Source: Achromobacter sp. Marseille-Q4962 | Lineage (GTDB): Bacteria; Pseudomonadota; Gammaproteobacteria; Burkholderiales; Burkholderiaceae_B | Direction of reading: 5' to 3' | DNA: 64,000 nucleotides | Assembly: GCF_943737005.1 (NCBI RefSeq) | Contig: NZ_CALSFU010000004.1 | Location: forward strand, 179,912-243,911 | Shown here: piece by piece, positions 53,404 through 62,881 of the stretch | Layout: each line of letters starts with the position of its first letter | Position numbering within the stretch: the stretch's first letter is position 1 | Notes under the pieces: model-generated | The model's database searches: none | What the model saw: the letters and a program-made list of their open reading frames with translations, nothing else | What the model was told of the DNA's origin: nothing | Translations under genes and position numbers: made by a program

Positions 53404-54486
53404 ATGAGCTTATCGGCTCGCGTGGAAGTCAACGTGGCGCAACGGCGGATGTACGAGAGAGTAGGGGGCGGGTTCCTGATTGCGCTTGCGGGCGCGCTGG
53501 CGGCGGTGTGGATCCACATGCCTTTGCCCTGGATGCTGGGCGCGCTGCTGGCCACGGCGGCCACCCGGATCTCCGGCGTGGGCACGGCGTGTCCGCGGGT
53601 GGCGCGCAACGCGGGGCAATGGGTCATCGGCACCTCGCTCGGGCTTTACTTCACGCCGCAGGTCGTGGGCCACATCGGCGTCAATGCCGGCTCCATCGCG
53701 GTGGGCATGCTGTTCGCGCTGGGGTTGGCTTTCCTGGGGACGGCGCTGCTGCTGCGCTTCACCGACGCGGACTTCAAGACGGCATGGTTCGCCTCGGCCA
53801 TCGGCGGCGCAAGCGAGATGGCCAATCTGGCGGAGCGGCATGGCGCGCGCATTGACCGGGTCGCCACCGCGCACAGCGTGCGCGTGCTGCTGGTGGTGGT
53901 GGCGGTGCCGTTCGTTTTCCAGTGGTGGGGCGTGACAGGCATCGATCCCACCATTCCCGGACCACGCGCCGTCGACGCAGCGGGCCTGTCTTTGCTGGTG
54001 GCGCTTACCAGCGTTGCCGGCATGCTGTTCATGCGATGGAATCTTCCCAATCCCTGGGTGCTCGGGCCCATGTTCGCGGCCATGGCCCTGACGGCCAACG
54101 ACGTGGCATTGTCCGCCTTGCCCGAGTATGTGCCCAAGGCCGGCCAGCTTCTCATCGGCTGGTCTTTGGGAGATAGGTACCGTCCCGATTTCTTTCGCGC
54201 CGCTCCCCGTTTTATTGCTGTGGTGGCGGCCTACACCGTGCTCGCCCTGGCGCTGGCTTTCGGGCTGGGCGCATTGCTGTCGCTCTGGTCCGCGGCTCCC
54301 GCGCCCACGCTGATCCTGGGCACCACGCCCGGCGGCATCGCCGAAATGGCCATCACGGCTAAAGTGCTGCAGCTTGGCGTGCCCATCGTGACGGCTTTTC
54401 ACGTGACGCGCATGGTGTTCGTGGTGCTGGTGACGGGGCCGGTCTACGCCCTGCTGCAGAAGCGCAGGATTGCGGCCCGCGAGTGA
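53404..54486 (+). CDS. AbrB-family integral membrane protein
   Basis: This 360-aa protein has about ten hydrophobic segments in two similar halves, each with a PxPWMLGxLL-type block (LPWMLGALLATAA near residues 41-53, PNPWVLGPMFAAMAL near 216-230), the hallmark of the family often annotated as ammonia monooxygenase or AbrB regulator. It is probably a transporter; no DNA-binding motif is seen. There is no clear ribosome site at ATG 53404, and ATG 53449 is a possible alternative. Confidence 0.82.
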   Translation: MSLSARVEVNVAQRRMYERVGGGFLIALAGALAAVWIHMPLPWMLGALLATAATRISGVGTACPRVARNAGQWVIGTSLGLYFTPQVVGHIGVNAGSIAVGMLFALGLAFLGTALLLRFTDADFKTAWFASAIGGASEMANLAERHGARIDRVATAHSVRVLLVVVAVPFVFQWWGVTGIDPTIPGPRAVDAAGLSLLVALTSVAGMLFMRWNLPNPWVLGPMFAAMALTANDVALSALPEYVPKAGQLLIGWSLGDRYRPDFFRAAPRFIAVVAAYTVLALALAFGLGALLSLWSAAPAPTLILGTTPGGIAEMAITAKVLQLGVPIVTAFHVTRMVFVVLVTGPVYALLQKRRIAARE

Positions 54487-54700
54487 AAAAAAACGACATT
54501 GGGGAAAACAACTATATGACTCGGTAATGCGGCGTGAGTATGCTGGTCGCGCAGTTGATTCAAGCAGCGCGCGGACTGGCTCTGCTGCCGAGCGGTTCTG
54601 CCAGGACGCAGTAGCAACGCAGGTAACCCTACCCGTCGTTCAGTTCTCCCGGCGTCCTTGATTCATTGCATTTCGTGTTATTTACAGGACGCTAGAGAAA

Positions 54701-54907
54701 ATGGCTCAGAAGGGCAAAGTTAAGTGGTTCAACGCTGACAAGGGCTACGGCTTCATTACGCCGGATGCGGGCGGAACCGATGTTTTCGCACACTTTTCCG
54801 CTATCCAGGGCCGCGGCTACCGCAGCCTGAACGAGGGTCAGGAAGTCGAATTCGAAGTCAAGGATGGTCCGAAAGGACCTCAAGCGGCCGACATTCGCCC
54901 GCTCTAA
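54701..54907 (+). CDS. cspA: Cold-shock protein (CspA family)
   Basis: This 68-aa single OB-fold RNA chaperone has RNP1 KGYGFIT and RNP2 DVFAHFS. It binds single-stranded RNA or DNA and melts structure at low temperature. A gap of more than 200 bp upstream is compatible with the long regulated leader typical of these genes. It is followed by two hairpins. Confidence 0.95.
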   Translation: MAQKGKVKWFNADKGYGFITPDAGGTDVFAHFSAIQGRGYRSLNEGQEVEFEVKDGPKGPQAADIRPL

Positions 54908-54910
54908 ATC

Positions 54911-54928
54911 GGGAAATCCCAATTTCCC
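54911..54928 (+). terminator. Small hairpin just after the cspA stop
   Basis: Seven-bp GGGAAAT/ATTTCCC arms with a 4-nt loop lie directly after the stop codon. It may protect the cspA mRNA; the stronger terminator follows. Confidence 0.4.
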
Positions 54929-54951
54929 GTCAGCCAGGCCTGGTCCTGGCC

Positions 54952-54992
54952 ACAACGCCCCAAGATCGGCAACGGTCTGGGGCGTTGTTTCA
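54952..54992 (+). terminator. Intrinsic terminator of cspA
   Basis: Perfect 11-bp arms (54952-54962 and 54978-54988) with a 15-nt loop are followed by TTTCATT. It closes the cspA unit before the origin region. Confidence 0.8.
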
Positions 54993-55202
54993 TTCCGGCC
55001 TCTTTATCACTGTCCGGTGGCCGCGCCCGACCTGTCCATGCGCGGCATAGGAGGCTGCAGCGCGTGGGGCATGGGGTGCATCAGGCGCACCATTTCCTGG
55101 CGGTTTTTTCAAGGCCGGTAACCAGGCTTCAACAGGCTCACCTGGCCGAGCGTAAGCACGCACTAACGCCGATCCTGTGCAGCGGCAAAAACCGGCCCAA
55201 CC

Positions 55203-55223
55203 TCTGGATAACTTTGTGGATAA
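55203..55223 (-). promoter_or_regulatory. DnaA box pair (one near match, one exact)
   Basis: TTATCCAGA at 55203-55211 and exact TTATCCACA at 55215-55223, both on the minus strand with 12-bp phasing, the same spacing as the pair inside mnmE. Confidence 0.6.
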
Positions 55224-55757
55224 TTTTCGCTGAACTTTGCTTCGCCCCAGGGGAGAGGACGAGATTCCGGGCGGGGCCGGTGGCTGCGGGAGGGGAGTTT
55301 TGCACAATTTTGGCGAGCGACGTTACGGCAGCGCAGAGCCGCCGGCGGGCTTGTTGCGCGTTGCGGCCAGATCGCCCGAATCGGCCCGCCAGAGCCGAGT
55401 TTTCATAGGGAAAATCGGCTTTTTCAGGCTTCGGCACAGGCATCCTGAAGGACCGGCAACGGCCGGGCGCAGGAGCGCCGTGAGCGGCGCGTAGGGGTCT
55501 TGACGGGGGTATTGTTCACAAAGATATCCCCAAGCGTTTTCTGCACAGAATTAAGCCCTGGATGGCTCGAACAGGATGGTTCAGCCTGTGGATAGAAATG
55601 GGGATACGTCTAGCCTTGCCTGGGGTGTCTCGGGCGTGGATGGGGGTTCCCCATGAAATGCAGCGATACAGCCTGCGGCTTAATGAGATCCGCAGGGACG
55701 AATTTGCGTCGCTCGCTGGCGTGCGCCGGAAAGGCAGGGTGAAACCGGGAAGTCGGC

Positions 55758-55766
55758 TTATCCACA
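55758..55766 (+). promoter_or_regulatory. Exact DnaA box
   Basis: TTATCCACA on the plus strand in the gene-free origin region. Confidence 0.6.
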
Positions 55767-56030
55767 ATGACTGGTGGAAAAGTCATGCGGCGGCTCAGCC
55801 ATATGGATGATGGCGCGGCCAGGTTGGCGGGCGCACCATATTGAACGGTTTTGGAACGCGTATAGCGGAGGGAATGAGGATTCGTCATTCGACTCGCTAT
55901 CCTGCCGATAGTTCCGGTCGATTATGACGATAGCGAGACACGTAGCGTGTTCGCCTTCCCGCCCAGCAGCGGCTCGCACCGCTTCATAGTGACACCAATT
56001 TATTTCATGAGGCGAGTGGGGTCGGGCTCA

Positions 56031-56046
56031 TGTTTCACGTGAAACC
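56031..56046. promoter_or_regulatory. parS: parS site 1 (one mismatch)
   Basis: Matches TGTTTCACGTGAAACA except for the last base. Binding site for ParB, the product of the gene at 60967. Confidence 0.85.
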
Positions 56047-56281
56047 GTCAAAGAATTGGCGACGGATAGCGAACGATGAATCGCTATCGATTCGGGGTCA
56101 GTCGATGATGCAGCTTGCGGCCTCCCGCACTCGTTGGAGGGGAGTGGAAGGCGGAAAAGCGGGCACAGATACATCGCGTTCTTGCAAATTGGTATTGCCA
56201 GACCCGAACCCGTGGATCGGGGAATAGATAACCGCACTCCACCACAAAGGCACGTTGGTATACACAAGTCGCAACCGGCGA

Positions 56282-56297
56282 TGTTCCACGTGAAACA
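56282..56297. promoter_or_regulatory. parS: parS site 2 (one mismatch)
   Basis: TGTTCCACGTGAAACA, one base off consensus. Confidence 0.85.
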
Positions 56298-56331
56298 GTT
56301 CGCGGTGAAATACAGACGAGGCCGGCGATGA

Positions 56332-56347
56332 TGTTTCACGTGAAACA
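56332..56347. promoter_or_regulatory. parS: parS site 3 (exact)
   Basis: Exact TGTTTCACGTGAAACA, with symmetry extending 2 bp on each side. Confidence 0.95.
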
Positions 56348-56452
56348 TCACGATCTCATCGAGAGCGTCTGAAATATTGCGGCTTCCTTTTCTGGCTTGA
56401 AACCATCTTGCACGAACGGACGGCCGAGTCATGCCCCAATCGTTCCGCCTGA

Positions 56453-56468
56453 TGTTTCACGTGAAACA
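56453..56468. promoter_or_regulatory. parS: parS site 4 (exact)
   Basis: Exact TGTTTCACGTGAAACA. Confidence 0.95.
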
Positions 56469-56540
56469 TTGGCATCGTAGAGAAAAATGCTCGAAAGCGA
56501 CATAAACAACAGATAAAGCTTGCTTCGGCGTTGTCTTTGA

Positions 56541-56556
56541 TGTTTCACGTGAAACA
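56541..56556. promoter_or_regulatory. parS: parS site 5 (exact), just upstream of mnmG
   Basis: Exact TGTTTCACGTGAAACA, 55 bp before the mnmG start. ParB here could affect mnmG-rsmG-parAB transcription. Confidence 0.95.
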
Positions 56557-56611
56557 TCCCACCCCTGCCTCTATAATGAGCACCGAACGCTCTCTTTTTC
56601 CTCCCCGCATC

Positions 56612-58531
56612 ATGGATTATCCCCGCGAATTCGATGTGATCGTCGTCGGCGGCGGTCACGCCGGCACCGAAGCGGCACTTGCGTCTGCGCGCGCTGGCGC
56701 CCAGACCTTGCTGCTCACGCATAACATCGAAACCCTAGGCCAAATGTCGTGCAATCCCTCTATCGGGGGGATCGGCAAGGGTCATCTCGTCAAAGAGGTG
56801 GACGCACTGGGTGGCGCCATGGCGCTGGCCACGGACGAGGCGGGCATCCAGTTTCGCATCCTCAACGGGTCCAAGGGACCTGCGGTCCGTGCGACACGTG
56901 CCCAGGCAGACCGCGTGCTGTACCGCAAGGCAATACGGAGCCGCCTGGAAAATCAGCAGAACCTTTGGCTGTTCCAGCAGGCCGTGGACGATCTGATGGT
57001 CGAAGGCGATCGGGTTGTAGGCGCCGTGACCCAGCTCGGGCTGAAGTTCCGCGCACGCACCGTCGTGCTCACCGCGGGCACGTTCCTCAATGGGCTGATC
57101 CACGTGGGGCTGCAAAACTACTCGGGCGGTCGGGCAGGGGATCCGCCCGCGATTTCTCTGGGGCAACGGCTGAAGGAACTCAAGCTGCCCCAGGGCCGGC
57201 TCAAGACTGGAACCCCGCCGCGCATCGACGGCCGCACTATCGATTACAGCGTACTCGAGGAGCAGCCGGGCGACCTGGATCCGATCCCGGTGTTCTCTTT
57301 CATGGGGAACGCAGAGATGCATCCCCGCCAGCTTCCGTGCTGGATTACGCATACCAATGCCCGCACCCACGACATCATTCGTGGCGGGCTCGACCGCTCG
57401 CCCATGTACAGCGGCGTGATCGAAGGCGTGGGGCCGCGCTATTGCCCGTCGATCGAAGACAAGATCCATCGCTTTGCCGACAAGTCATCGCACCAGGTCT
57501 TTCTCGAACCCGAAGGGCTGGATACCCACGAGGTCTACCCGAATGGCGTCTCCACCAGCCTGCCGTTCGACGTGCAGCTCGAACTCATTCACTCGCTGCC
57601 CGGACTGGAACATGCCCACATTCTGCGACCCGGCTACGCCATCGAATACGACTACTTCGATCCACGTGGATTGAAGAGCACGCTGGAAACCAAGGCGATC
57701 TCGGGGTTGTACTTCGCGGGCCAGATCAACGGCACTACGGGCTATGAAGAGGCCGCCGCGCAGGGCCTGCTCGCCGGCGTCAATGCCGCTCTGCGCGTGC
57801 TCGGAAAAGAACAGTGGACGCCTCGCCGCGACGAAGCCTATCTCGGCGTGCTGGTCGACGACCTCGTCACGAGAGGCGTTACCGAGCCGTATCGCATGTT
57901 CACGTCGCGCGCCGAGTATCGGCTCAGTCTGCGCGAAGACAATGCCGATTTGCGTCTCACGGAAATCGGCCGCAGGCTCGGCATCGTCGACGATGCGCGC
58001 TGGACCGCGTTCAATCGCAAACGCGATGCCGTCGCGGCGGAAGTGGAACGCCTGCGTTCCACGTGGGTGAACCCTCGCATTCTGCCTGCCGAAGTGGCGG
58101 AACCGCTGCTGGGCAAGGCTATTGAGCGTGAGTACTCACTAGCAGACCTGCTGAAACGGCCGAACGTTTCCTACGAGGCGCTCATGCACGCCCGCAACGC
58201 GGATGGCTCCCTGCTGGCCGGTCCTGGCGTGGTGGACCAGGACGTACTCGCCGAGCAGGTCGAAATCCAGGTCAAGTACGCCGGCTACATCGCCCGCCAG
58301 CAGGACGAGGTGCAAAAGCATCTCAGCCACGAGCAACAGCCCATTCCGGCCGACATCGACTACGACGCCGTTACCAGCCTGTCGTTCGAAGTGCGCCAGA
58401 AGCTCAAGACGCACCGCCCTGAAACCATAGGACAGGCTGCCCGCATCTCGGGCGTCACCCCTGCGGCAATCTCTCTGCTGCTCATCCACCTCAAGCGCCT
58501 GCACTACGGCACGCGCAAGTACGCGGCATGA
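56612..58531 (+). CDS. mnmG: tRNA uridine-5-carboxymethylaminomethyl modification enzyme MnmG (GidA)
   Basis: This 639-aa FAD-dependent enzyme works with MnmE on the tRNA wobble uridine. Seen: N-terminal dinucleotide fold [28 protein letters not shown] with a catalytic cysteine, TAGTFLNG, a second cysteine in LPCWITHTN, and a helical C-terminal domain. The start is set at ATG 56612 ([15 protein letters not shown]), giving the family length; a longer frame from 56531 would translate through parS site 5. First gene of an origin-linked operon with rsmG and parAB. Confidence 0.96.
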   Translation: MDYPREFDVIVVGGGHAGTEAALASARAGAQTLLLTHNIETLGQMSCNPSIGGIGKGHLVKEVDALGGAMALATDEAGIQFRILNGSKGPAVRATRAQADRVLYRKAIRSRLENQQNLWLFQQAVDDLMVEGDRVVGAVTQLGLKFRARTVVLTAGTFLNGLIHVGLQNYSGGRAGDPPAISLGQRLKELKLPQGRLKTGTPPRIDGRTIDYSVLEEQPGDLDPIPVFSFMGNAEMHPRQLPCWITHTNARTHDIIRGGLDRSPMYSGVIEGVGPRYCPSIEDKIHRFADKSSHQVFLEPEGLDTHEVYPNGVSTSLPFDVQLELIHSLPGLEHAHILRPGYAIEYDYFDPRGLKSTLETKAISGLYFAGQINGTTGYEEAAAQGLLAGVNAALRVLGKEQWTPRRDEAYLGVLVDDLVTRGVTEPYRMFTSRAEYRLSLREDNADLRLTEIGRRLGIVDDARWTAFNRKRDAVAAEVERLRSTWVNPRILPAEVAEPLLGKAIEREYSLADLLKRPNVSYEALMHARNADGSLLAGPGVVDQDVLAEQVEIQVKYAGYIARQQDEVQKHLSHEQQPIPADIDYDAVTSLSFEVRQKLKTHRPETIGQAARISGVTPAAISLLLIHLKRLHYGTRKYAA

Positions 58532-59289
58532 GCGGCGCCCGGCCGCCCGTAGGCGCTCATGCCGGAGCCCGCAAGGGCGAAGGCTCCACGGTGAGCGGCG
58601 CCCGGCCGCCCGCAGGCGCTCATGGCGACGCCGATCTCGCCGGCCGCCTGGAGCGCGCTTGCGCCCAGCTCGGCCTGGCCGCGAGCGACGAGGCGCGCGC
58701 GCGCCTGCTCGACTATCTGGCGCAGATGCAGCGCTGGAATCGCACCTACAACCTCACCGCCATCCGCGACCCGGGCCAGATGCTGGTACAGCATCTTTTC
58801 GACAGCCTGGCTGTCGTGGGCCCTTTCAGCGAGGCATTGGAAGAGGGCGCTTCCGCCCGCCTGTACGATGTCGGATCGGGCGGCGGGCTGCCCGGCGTGG
58901 TGCTGGCCATCATGCGGCCGCAATGGTCGGTAACGTGCATCGACGCCGTGGAAAAGAAAACCGCTTTCGTGCGGCAGATGAGCGGCGCGCTGTCGTTGCC
59001 GAATCTGCGTGCGCTGCATGCCCGCGTCGAAACCCTGGAGCCCGCCGGCTGCGATATCGTCACTTCGCGCGCTTTCGCGTCGCTCGACGACTTTGCCCGG
59101 CTCGCGGGCAAGCACGTGCGCGACAGTGGTACCCTCGTCGCCATGAAGGGCAAGCTGCCCGAGGATGAGATCGAGGTGCTCGAAGCGGGCGGACAGTGGA
59201 AAGTAGACCGTATACAGCCGCTCCAAGTACCCGAATTGCAGGCTGAACGTTGCCTGATCTGGATGTGCCGCAGTCAAGGAACCCTATGA
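58528..59289 (+). CDS. rsmG: 16S rRNA (guanine527-N7)-methyltransferase RsmG (GidB)
   Basis: This protein of up to 253 aa methylates G527 of 16S rRNA using SAM. Seen: [25 protein letters not shown] and the SAM motif [14 protein letters not shown]. The N-terminus is about 30-40 residues longer than usual and encoded by a duplicated 33-bp repeat (SGARPP..GAH twice). ATG 58528 overlaps the mnmG stop; GTG 58591, inside the second repeat, is an alternative that would remove most of the extension. Confidence 0.94.
   Translation: MSGARPPVGAHAGARKGEGSTVSGARPPAGAHGDADLAGRLERACAQLGLAASDEARARLLDYLAQMQRWNRTYNLTAIRDPGQMLVQHLFDSLAVVGPFSEALEEGASARLYDVGSGGGLPGVVLAIMRPQWSVTCIDAVEKKTAFVRQMSGALSLPNLRALHARVETLEPAGCDIVTSRAFASLDDFARLAGKHVRDSGTLVAMKGKLPEDEIEVLEAGGQWKVDRIQPLQVPELQAERCLIWMCRSQGTL
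58529..58624. repeat. Duplicated 33-bp repeat at the mnmG-rsmG junction
   Basis: Positions 58529-58561 and 58592-58624 match with a single difference, separated by a segment carrying a GGAGCC/GGCTCC hairpin. The unit is GC-rich with terminal GAGCG/CGCTC complementarity, like a dispersed REP-type element that has entered the rsmG coding region. Confidence 0.75.
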
Positions 59290-60083
59290 ACAGCATACCC
59301 CCCAGCAAAACCGCCCGTGTCTTCTGCATCGCCAACCAGAAAGGCGGCGTGGGCAAGACGACGACAGCCATCAACCTGGCGGCGGGCCTGGCCACGCATC
59401 GACAGCGTGTCTTGCTGGTGGATCTGGATCCCCAGGGCAATGCGACCATGGGCAGCGGCATCGACAAGAACACGCTGCAATCCAACCTGTACCAGGTGCT
59501 GATCGGCGACGCCACTATCGACGAGGCGCGCGTGCGCTCGGAGTCGGGCGGCTACGACGTGCTGCCCGCCAACCGTGAGCTGTCCGGCGCCGAGATCGAC
59601 CTCGTGCAGATGGAACAGCGCGAGCGCCAGCTCAAGGCCGCCATCGACGCGGTGCGGGACCAGTACGACTTCGTCCTGATCGATTGCCCGCCCACGCTGT
59701 CGCTGCTCACCCTCAACGGGCTAGCGGCGGCACATGGCGTCATCATTCCGATGCAGTGCGAATACTTCGCGCTCGAAGGCCTGTCCGACCTGGTCAACAC
59801 CATCAAGCGGGTGCATCGCAACATCAATGACGATCTGCGGGTCATCGGCCTGCTGCGCGTCATGTTCGACCCCCGCATGACGCTGCAGCAGCAGGTGTCC
59901 GCGCAGCTCGAAGCGCACTTCGGCGACAAGGTGTTCAAGACCGTCGTTCCGCGCAACGTGCGCCTGGCGGAAGCACCCAGTTACGGCGTGCCGGGCGTCA
60001 TCTATGACAAGTCGTCGCGCGGGGCGCAGGCCTACATCTCGTTCGGCGCCGAAATGATCGAGCGCGTCAAGCAGTTGTCCTGA
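59286..60083 (+). CDS. parA: Chromosome partitioning ATPase ParA (Soj)
   Basis: This 265-aa Walker-type ATPase moves ParB-parS complexes during segregation. Seen: deviant Walker A KGGVGKTTT near 18-26, switch DLDPQGNAT and Walker B-like FVLIDCPPTLS. ATG 59286 overlaps the rsmG stop (ATGA). A longer upstream frame inside rsmG is not used. Confidence 0.95.
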   Translation: MNSIPPSKTARVFCIANQKGGVGKTTTAINLAAGLATHRQRVLLVDLDPQGNATMGSGIDKNTLQSNLYQVLIGDATIDEARVRSESGGYDVLPANRELSGAEIDLVQMEQRERQLKAAIDAVRDQYDFVLIDCPPTLSLLTLNGLAAAHGVIIPMQCEYFALEGLSDLVNTIKRVHRNINDDLRVIGLLRVMFDPRMTLQQQVSAQLEAHFGDKVFKTVVPRNVRLAEAPSYGVPGVIYDKSSRGAQAYISFGAEMIERVKQLS

Positions 60084-60091
60084 GGTCCGCC

Positions 60092-60922
60092 ATGTCCGCC
60101 GATGCAATGGTTTGCGCCTCCTCGTCACCGTCGGTCACGCATGTGCCGCAAGCAGGCTTGCGCGATGCATTGCGCGTGCGTCTTGAGGAAGCCGCGCTTA
60201 ATGCCACGGCCGTGCAGGCGCAGTTGCTCTATGATGGCTGGCTGGTGCGTTTCGCGCCTTCCGCGGCCAAGCGGGCGCGCAGCGTCAATGTGCTGGGGTT
60301 ATCCACACGTCCGCTCGATGAGCGGCTGGCGTATTGTTCATCGTTGTACGCGCGCCATGGCCTGCCCCTGGTGCTGCGCCTGACCAGCCTGGGCCCGGAT
60401 TTCGGCCTCGATGCCGAGCTGCAGGCCCGGCAGTTCATTCATACCGGCGAGACCCGAGTCATGTGCATGCCGCTCGCCTCCGCGGATGGAGACTCTCCTC
60501 GCGGACTGCGCTTTGAAACCGTCGATGCCGCGCGCTTTGCCGCCGTCGCCGGCGAGATGCGCGCGCATTCGCCCGCGCATGTGCGCGAGCACAGGCAACG
60601 GCTGCAGGGCCTGGCTCTCGATGTCCAGCCGGTGCTTGCCACGGACGCCGCGGGGCGCTGCGTCGCCGCCGGCCTGGGCGTTCTCGATGGGGACGTGCTG
60701 GGCCTGTTCGACATCGTTACCCATCCCGACGAGCGGCGCAAAGGCCATGCCGATGCGCTGTTGCGGCATCTCCTGGCTTGCGGCGCCGCCGGCGGCGCCC
60801 GCCATGCCTATTTGCAGGTGGAGCCGGAAAACACCGCGGCGCGTGCGCTGTACGACCGTCACGGATTCAAAGACTGTTATGCGTATTGGTATCGGGTGCC
60901 CGCCGAGCATCCGGTCGCCTGA
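60092..60922 (+). CDS. GNAT-family N-acetyltransferase between parA and parB
   Basis: This 276-aa protein has a C-terminal GNAT domain (VAAGLGVLDGDVLGLFDIVTHPDERRKGHADALLRHLL; acetyl-CoA loop RRKGHA) and LQVEPENTAARALYDRHGF at the end. The N-terminal half is less conserved. Substrate unknown. It starts 8 bp after parA and ends 44 bp before parB, so it is part of the operon. Bordetella genomes carry a comparable gene here to my knowledge, but its link to segregation is untested. It contains an exact DnaA box. Confidence 0.85.
   Translation: MSADAMVCASSSPSVTHVPQAGLRDALRVRLEEAALNATAVQAQLLYDGWLVRFAPSAAKRARSVNVLGLSTRPLDERLAYCSSLYARHGLPLVLRLTSLGPDFGLDAELQARQFIHTGETRVMCMPLASADGDSPRGLRFETVDAARFAAVAGEMRAHSPAHVREHRQRLQGLALDVQPVLATDAAGRCVAAGLGVLDGDVLGLFDIVTHPDERRKGHADALLRHLLACGAAGGARHAYLQVEPENTAARALYDRHGFKDCYAYWYRVPAEHPVA
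60299..60307 (+). promoter_or_regulatory. Exact DnaA box inside the GNAT gene
   Basis: TTATCCACA on the plus strand within coding sequence. Confidence 0.45.
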
Positions 60923-60966
60923 GCCGGGCTCAGGATACAAAAGCAGAAAGAAAGAGGATTTACATT

Positions 60967-61884
60967 ATGGCCACCAAGAAACCCAAGGGTTTGGGTCGCG
61001 GACTGGACGCTTTGCTGGGTGCCGACGCGCCCGCCATTGACAATATCGGCAAGGCTGCCGCCAAGCCCGAGGGTCCGCCGTCCACCTTGCCCGTCTCGAA
61101 AATGCGCGCCGGCAAATACCAGCCGCGCACGCGCATGGACGAAGGCGCCCTGGGCGAGCTGGCCGAATCCATACGCACGCAGGGCGTCATGCAGCCCATC
61201 CTGGTGCGCGCGCTCAATGACGATCCTGGCCACTATGAAATCATCGCGGGAGAGCGGCGCTTCCGCGCCGCGCAGCTCGCCGGCCTGAAGGAAGTCCCGG
61301 TCCTGGTGCGCGAGGTGGCCGACGAGAACGCGGCCATCATGGCCCTCATCGAAAACATCCAGCGCGAAGATCTGAATCCGCTGGAAGAGGCGCATGGCGT
61401 GCGGCGGCTGCTGGACGAATTCGGGCTCACGCACGAGCAGGCCGCCCAGGCCATCGGCCGCTCGCGCTCGGCCACCAGCAATCTGCTGCGCCTGCTCAAC
61501 CTGGCCTCGCCGGTGCAGACCATGCTGCTGGCCGGCGATATCGACATGGGCCATGCACGCGCGCTGCTGGCGGTCGATGCCGCCACCCAGATCCAGCTTG
61601 CCAACCAGATCATCGCGCGGCGCCTGTCGGTGCGCGAGGCGGAGAAGCTGGTGGCCAAGACCGCGCGCGAAGTCGAGGCCGGCAGCGCGCCGCGCAAAAA
61701 GGCCAACGGCGTTTCGCGCGACCTCACCCGCCTGGAAGAGGCGCTGTCCGACCACCTGGGCACGCGCGTGGCGCTCAAGGTCGGCGCCAAGGAAAAAGGC
61801 CAGATCGTCATCGACTTCCACGGATGGGAGCACCTGAATTCCCTGCTCGAGCGCCAGGGCCTGTCCGGGGTGGTGGATGCCTGA
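60967..61884 (+). CDS. parB: Chromosome partitioning protein ParB (Spo0J)
   Basis: This 305-aa CTP-dependent DNA clamp loads at parS. Seen: N-terminal KGLGRGLDALLG (ParA-contact region), the ParB/Srx nuclease-like motif GERRFRAAQLAG, ENIQREDLNPLEEA and the helix-turn-helix AAQAIGRSRSATSNLLRLL, then a C-terminal dimerisation domain. AGAGGA precedes ATG 60967. Five parS sites lie upstream of the operon. Confidence 0.96.
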   Translation: MATKKPKGLGRGLDALLGADAPAIDNIGKAAAKPEGPPSTLPVSKMRAGKYQPRTRMDEGALGELAESIRTQGVMQPILVRALNDDPGHYEIIAGERRFRAAQLAGLKEVPVLVREVADENAAIMALIENIQREDLNPLEEAHGVRRLLDEFGLTHEQAAQAIGRSRSATSNLLRLLNLASPVQTMLLAGDIDMGHARALLAVDAATQIQLANQIIARRLSVREAEKLVAKTAREVEAGSAPRKKANGVSRDLTRLEEALSDHLGTRVALKVGAKEKGQIVIDFHGWEHLNSLLERQGLSGVVDA

Positions 61885-62881
61885 GGGGCGGCGGCCGGTC
61901 GTCGCCGTCCTGGCCACGGGCGGCACCATTGCCGGCGCACAGGCCAGCGCCACCGACGCGGGCTACCGCGCGGGCTCGTTTTCCGTGCACCAACTGCTTG
62001 AAGCCGTGCCGCAGTTGTCGGACGTCGCCGACATATGCGCAGAGCAGGTCGCCAACGTGGGCAGCCAGAACATGACGCACGGCGTCTGGCGCGCCCTGGC
62101 CGGGCGCGTCGATGCGCATTGCCGCGACGCGTCGGTAGACGGCATCGTCATCACGCACGGCACGGATACCCTGGAAGAAACCGCCTACTTCCTGAGCCTG
62201 GTCATCGCCAGCGACAAGCCCATCGTGCTGGTGGGCGCCATGCGCCCGGCCACCGCCCTGGGCGCAGAAGGGCCGGCCAACCTGTATAACGCCGTGGCCC
62301 TGGCCGCGAGCGGCCAGGCGCGCGGCCGTGGGCCGCTGGTCGTCATGAACGAAGACATCCATTACGCGCGCGACGTGCAGAAAATCGCCTGCGCCGGCAT
62401 TTCGGCTTTCGCGTCGCCCAACCGGGGCAGGGCGGGTGTCATGCACGGCGGCGCGCCGGTCTTCTATTCGCGCAACGACACCGTCCACACCACGCAAAGC
62501 GAATTCGCGCCGGCGCCGCCGGAAGAGGCCGCGTGGCCGCGGGTGGACATCGTGTATGCGCATGCGGACATGCAGCCGGACACGATCGATTTTCTGGCCT
62601 CGCGCGCTGACGGCATCGTGCTGGCCGGCGTGGGCGACGGCAACGCCACCGATCTGGCCATGCAGGCATTGCGCCGCGCCGCGGCTTCGGGCGTGGTCGT
62701 GGTGCGGTCGAGCCGTTGCGGCAGCGGCCTGGTCGGACGCGACGTCGAGATCGACGATGCCGCCTGGGGTTTCGCCGCCGCCCGCGATCTCAACCCGCAA
62801 AAGGCCCGCGTGCTGCTCATGCTGGCGCTGACCCGGACGCGAGATGTCGCCGCCGTGCAGCGGTATTTCGAGCGCTATTGA
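61877..62881 (+). CDS. L-asparaginase (type II-like fold)
   Basis: This 334-aa amidohydrolase has both threonine sites of the family, LATGGTIAG near 9-17 and THGTDTLEET near 92-101. It hydrolyses asparagine to aspartate and ammonia. No signal peptide is visible, so the enzyme is probably cytoplasmic although the sequence resembles type II enzymes. ATG 61877 overlaps the parB stop by 8 nt, making it the tail of the partition operon, probably by position only. Confidence 0.9.
   Translation: MPEGRRPVVAVLATGGTIAGAQASATDAGYRAGSFSVHQLLEAVPQLSDVADICAEQVANVGSQNMTHGVWRALAGRVDAHCRDASVDGIVITHGTDTLEETAYFLSLVIASDKPIVLVGAMRPATALGAEGPANLYNAVALAASGQARGRGPLVVMNEDIHYARDVQKIACAGISAFASPNRGRAGVMHGGAPVFYSRNDTVHTTQSEFAPAPPEEAAWPRVDIVYAHADMQPDTIDFLASRADGIVLAGVGDGNATDLAMQALRRAAASGVVVVRSSRCGSGLVGRDVEIDDAAWGFAAARDLNPQKARVLLMLALTRTRDVAAVQRYFERY

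Larger units (their letters stand above)
54993..56611. other. oriC: Probable chromosome origin region (oriC/parS), no gene seen
   Basis: About 1.6 kb without a convincing gene. It holds two exact DnaA boxes (55215-55223, 55758-55766), near matches (55203-55211 and 55587-55595), AT-rich patches, and five parS or parS-like sites upstream of mnmG-rsmG-parAB. This combination marks the replication origin neighbourhood in many bacteria, and Bordetella genomes place the origin next to this gene group. The exact unwinding element cannot be fixed by eye. No dnaA gene is in the window. Confidence 0.7.

Noticed and set aside
56531..56611. N-terminal extension of MnmG from an upstream ATG
   Set aside because: It would translate parS site 5 and add residues not found in the family; ATG 56612 gives the expected start [15 protein letters not shown].
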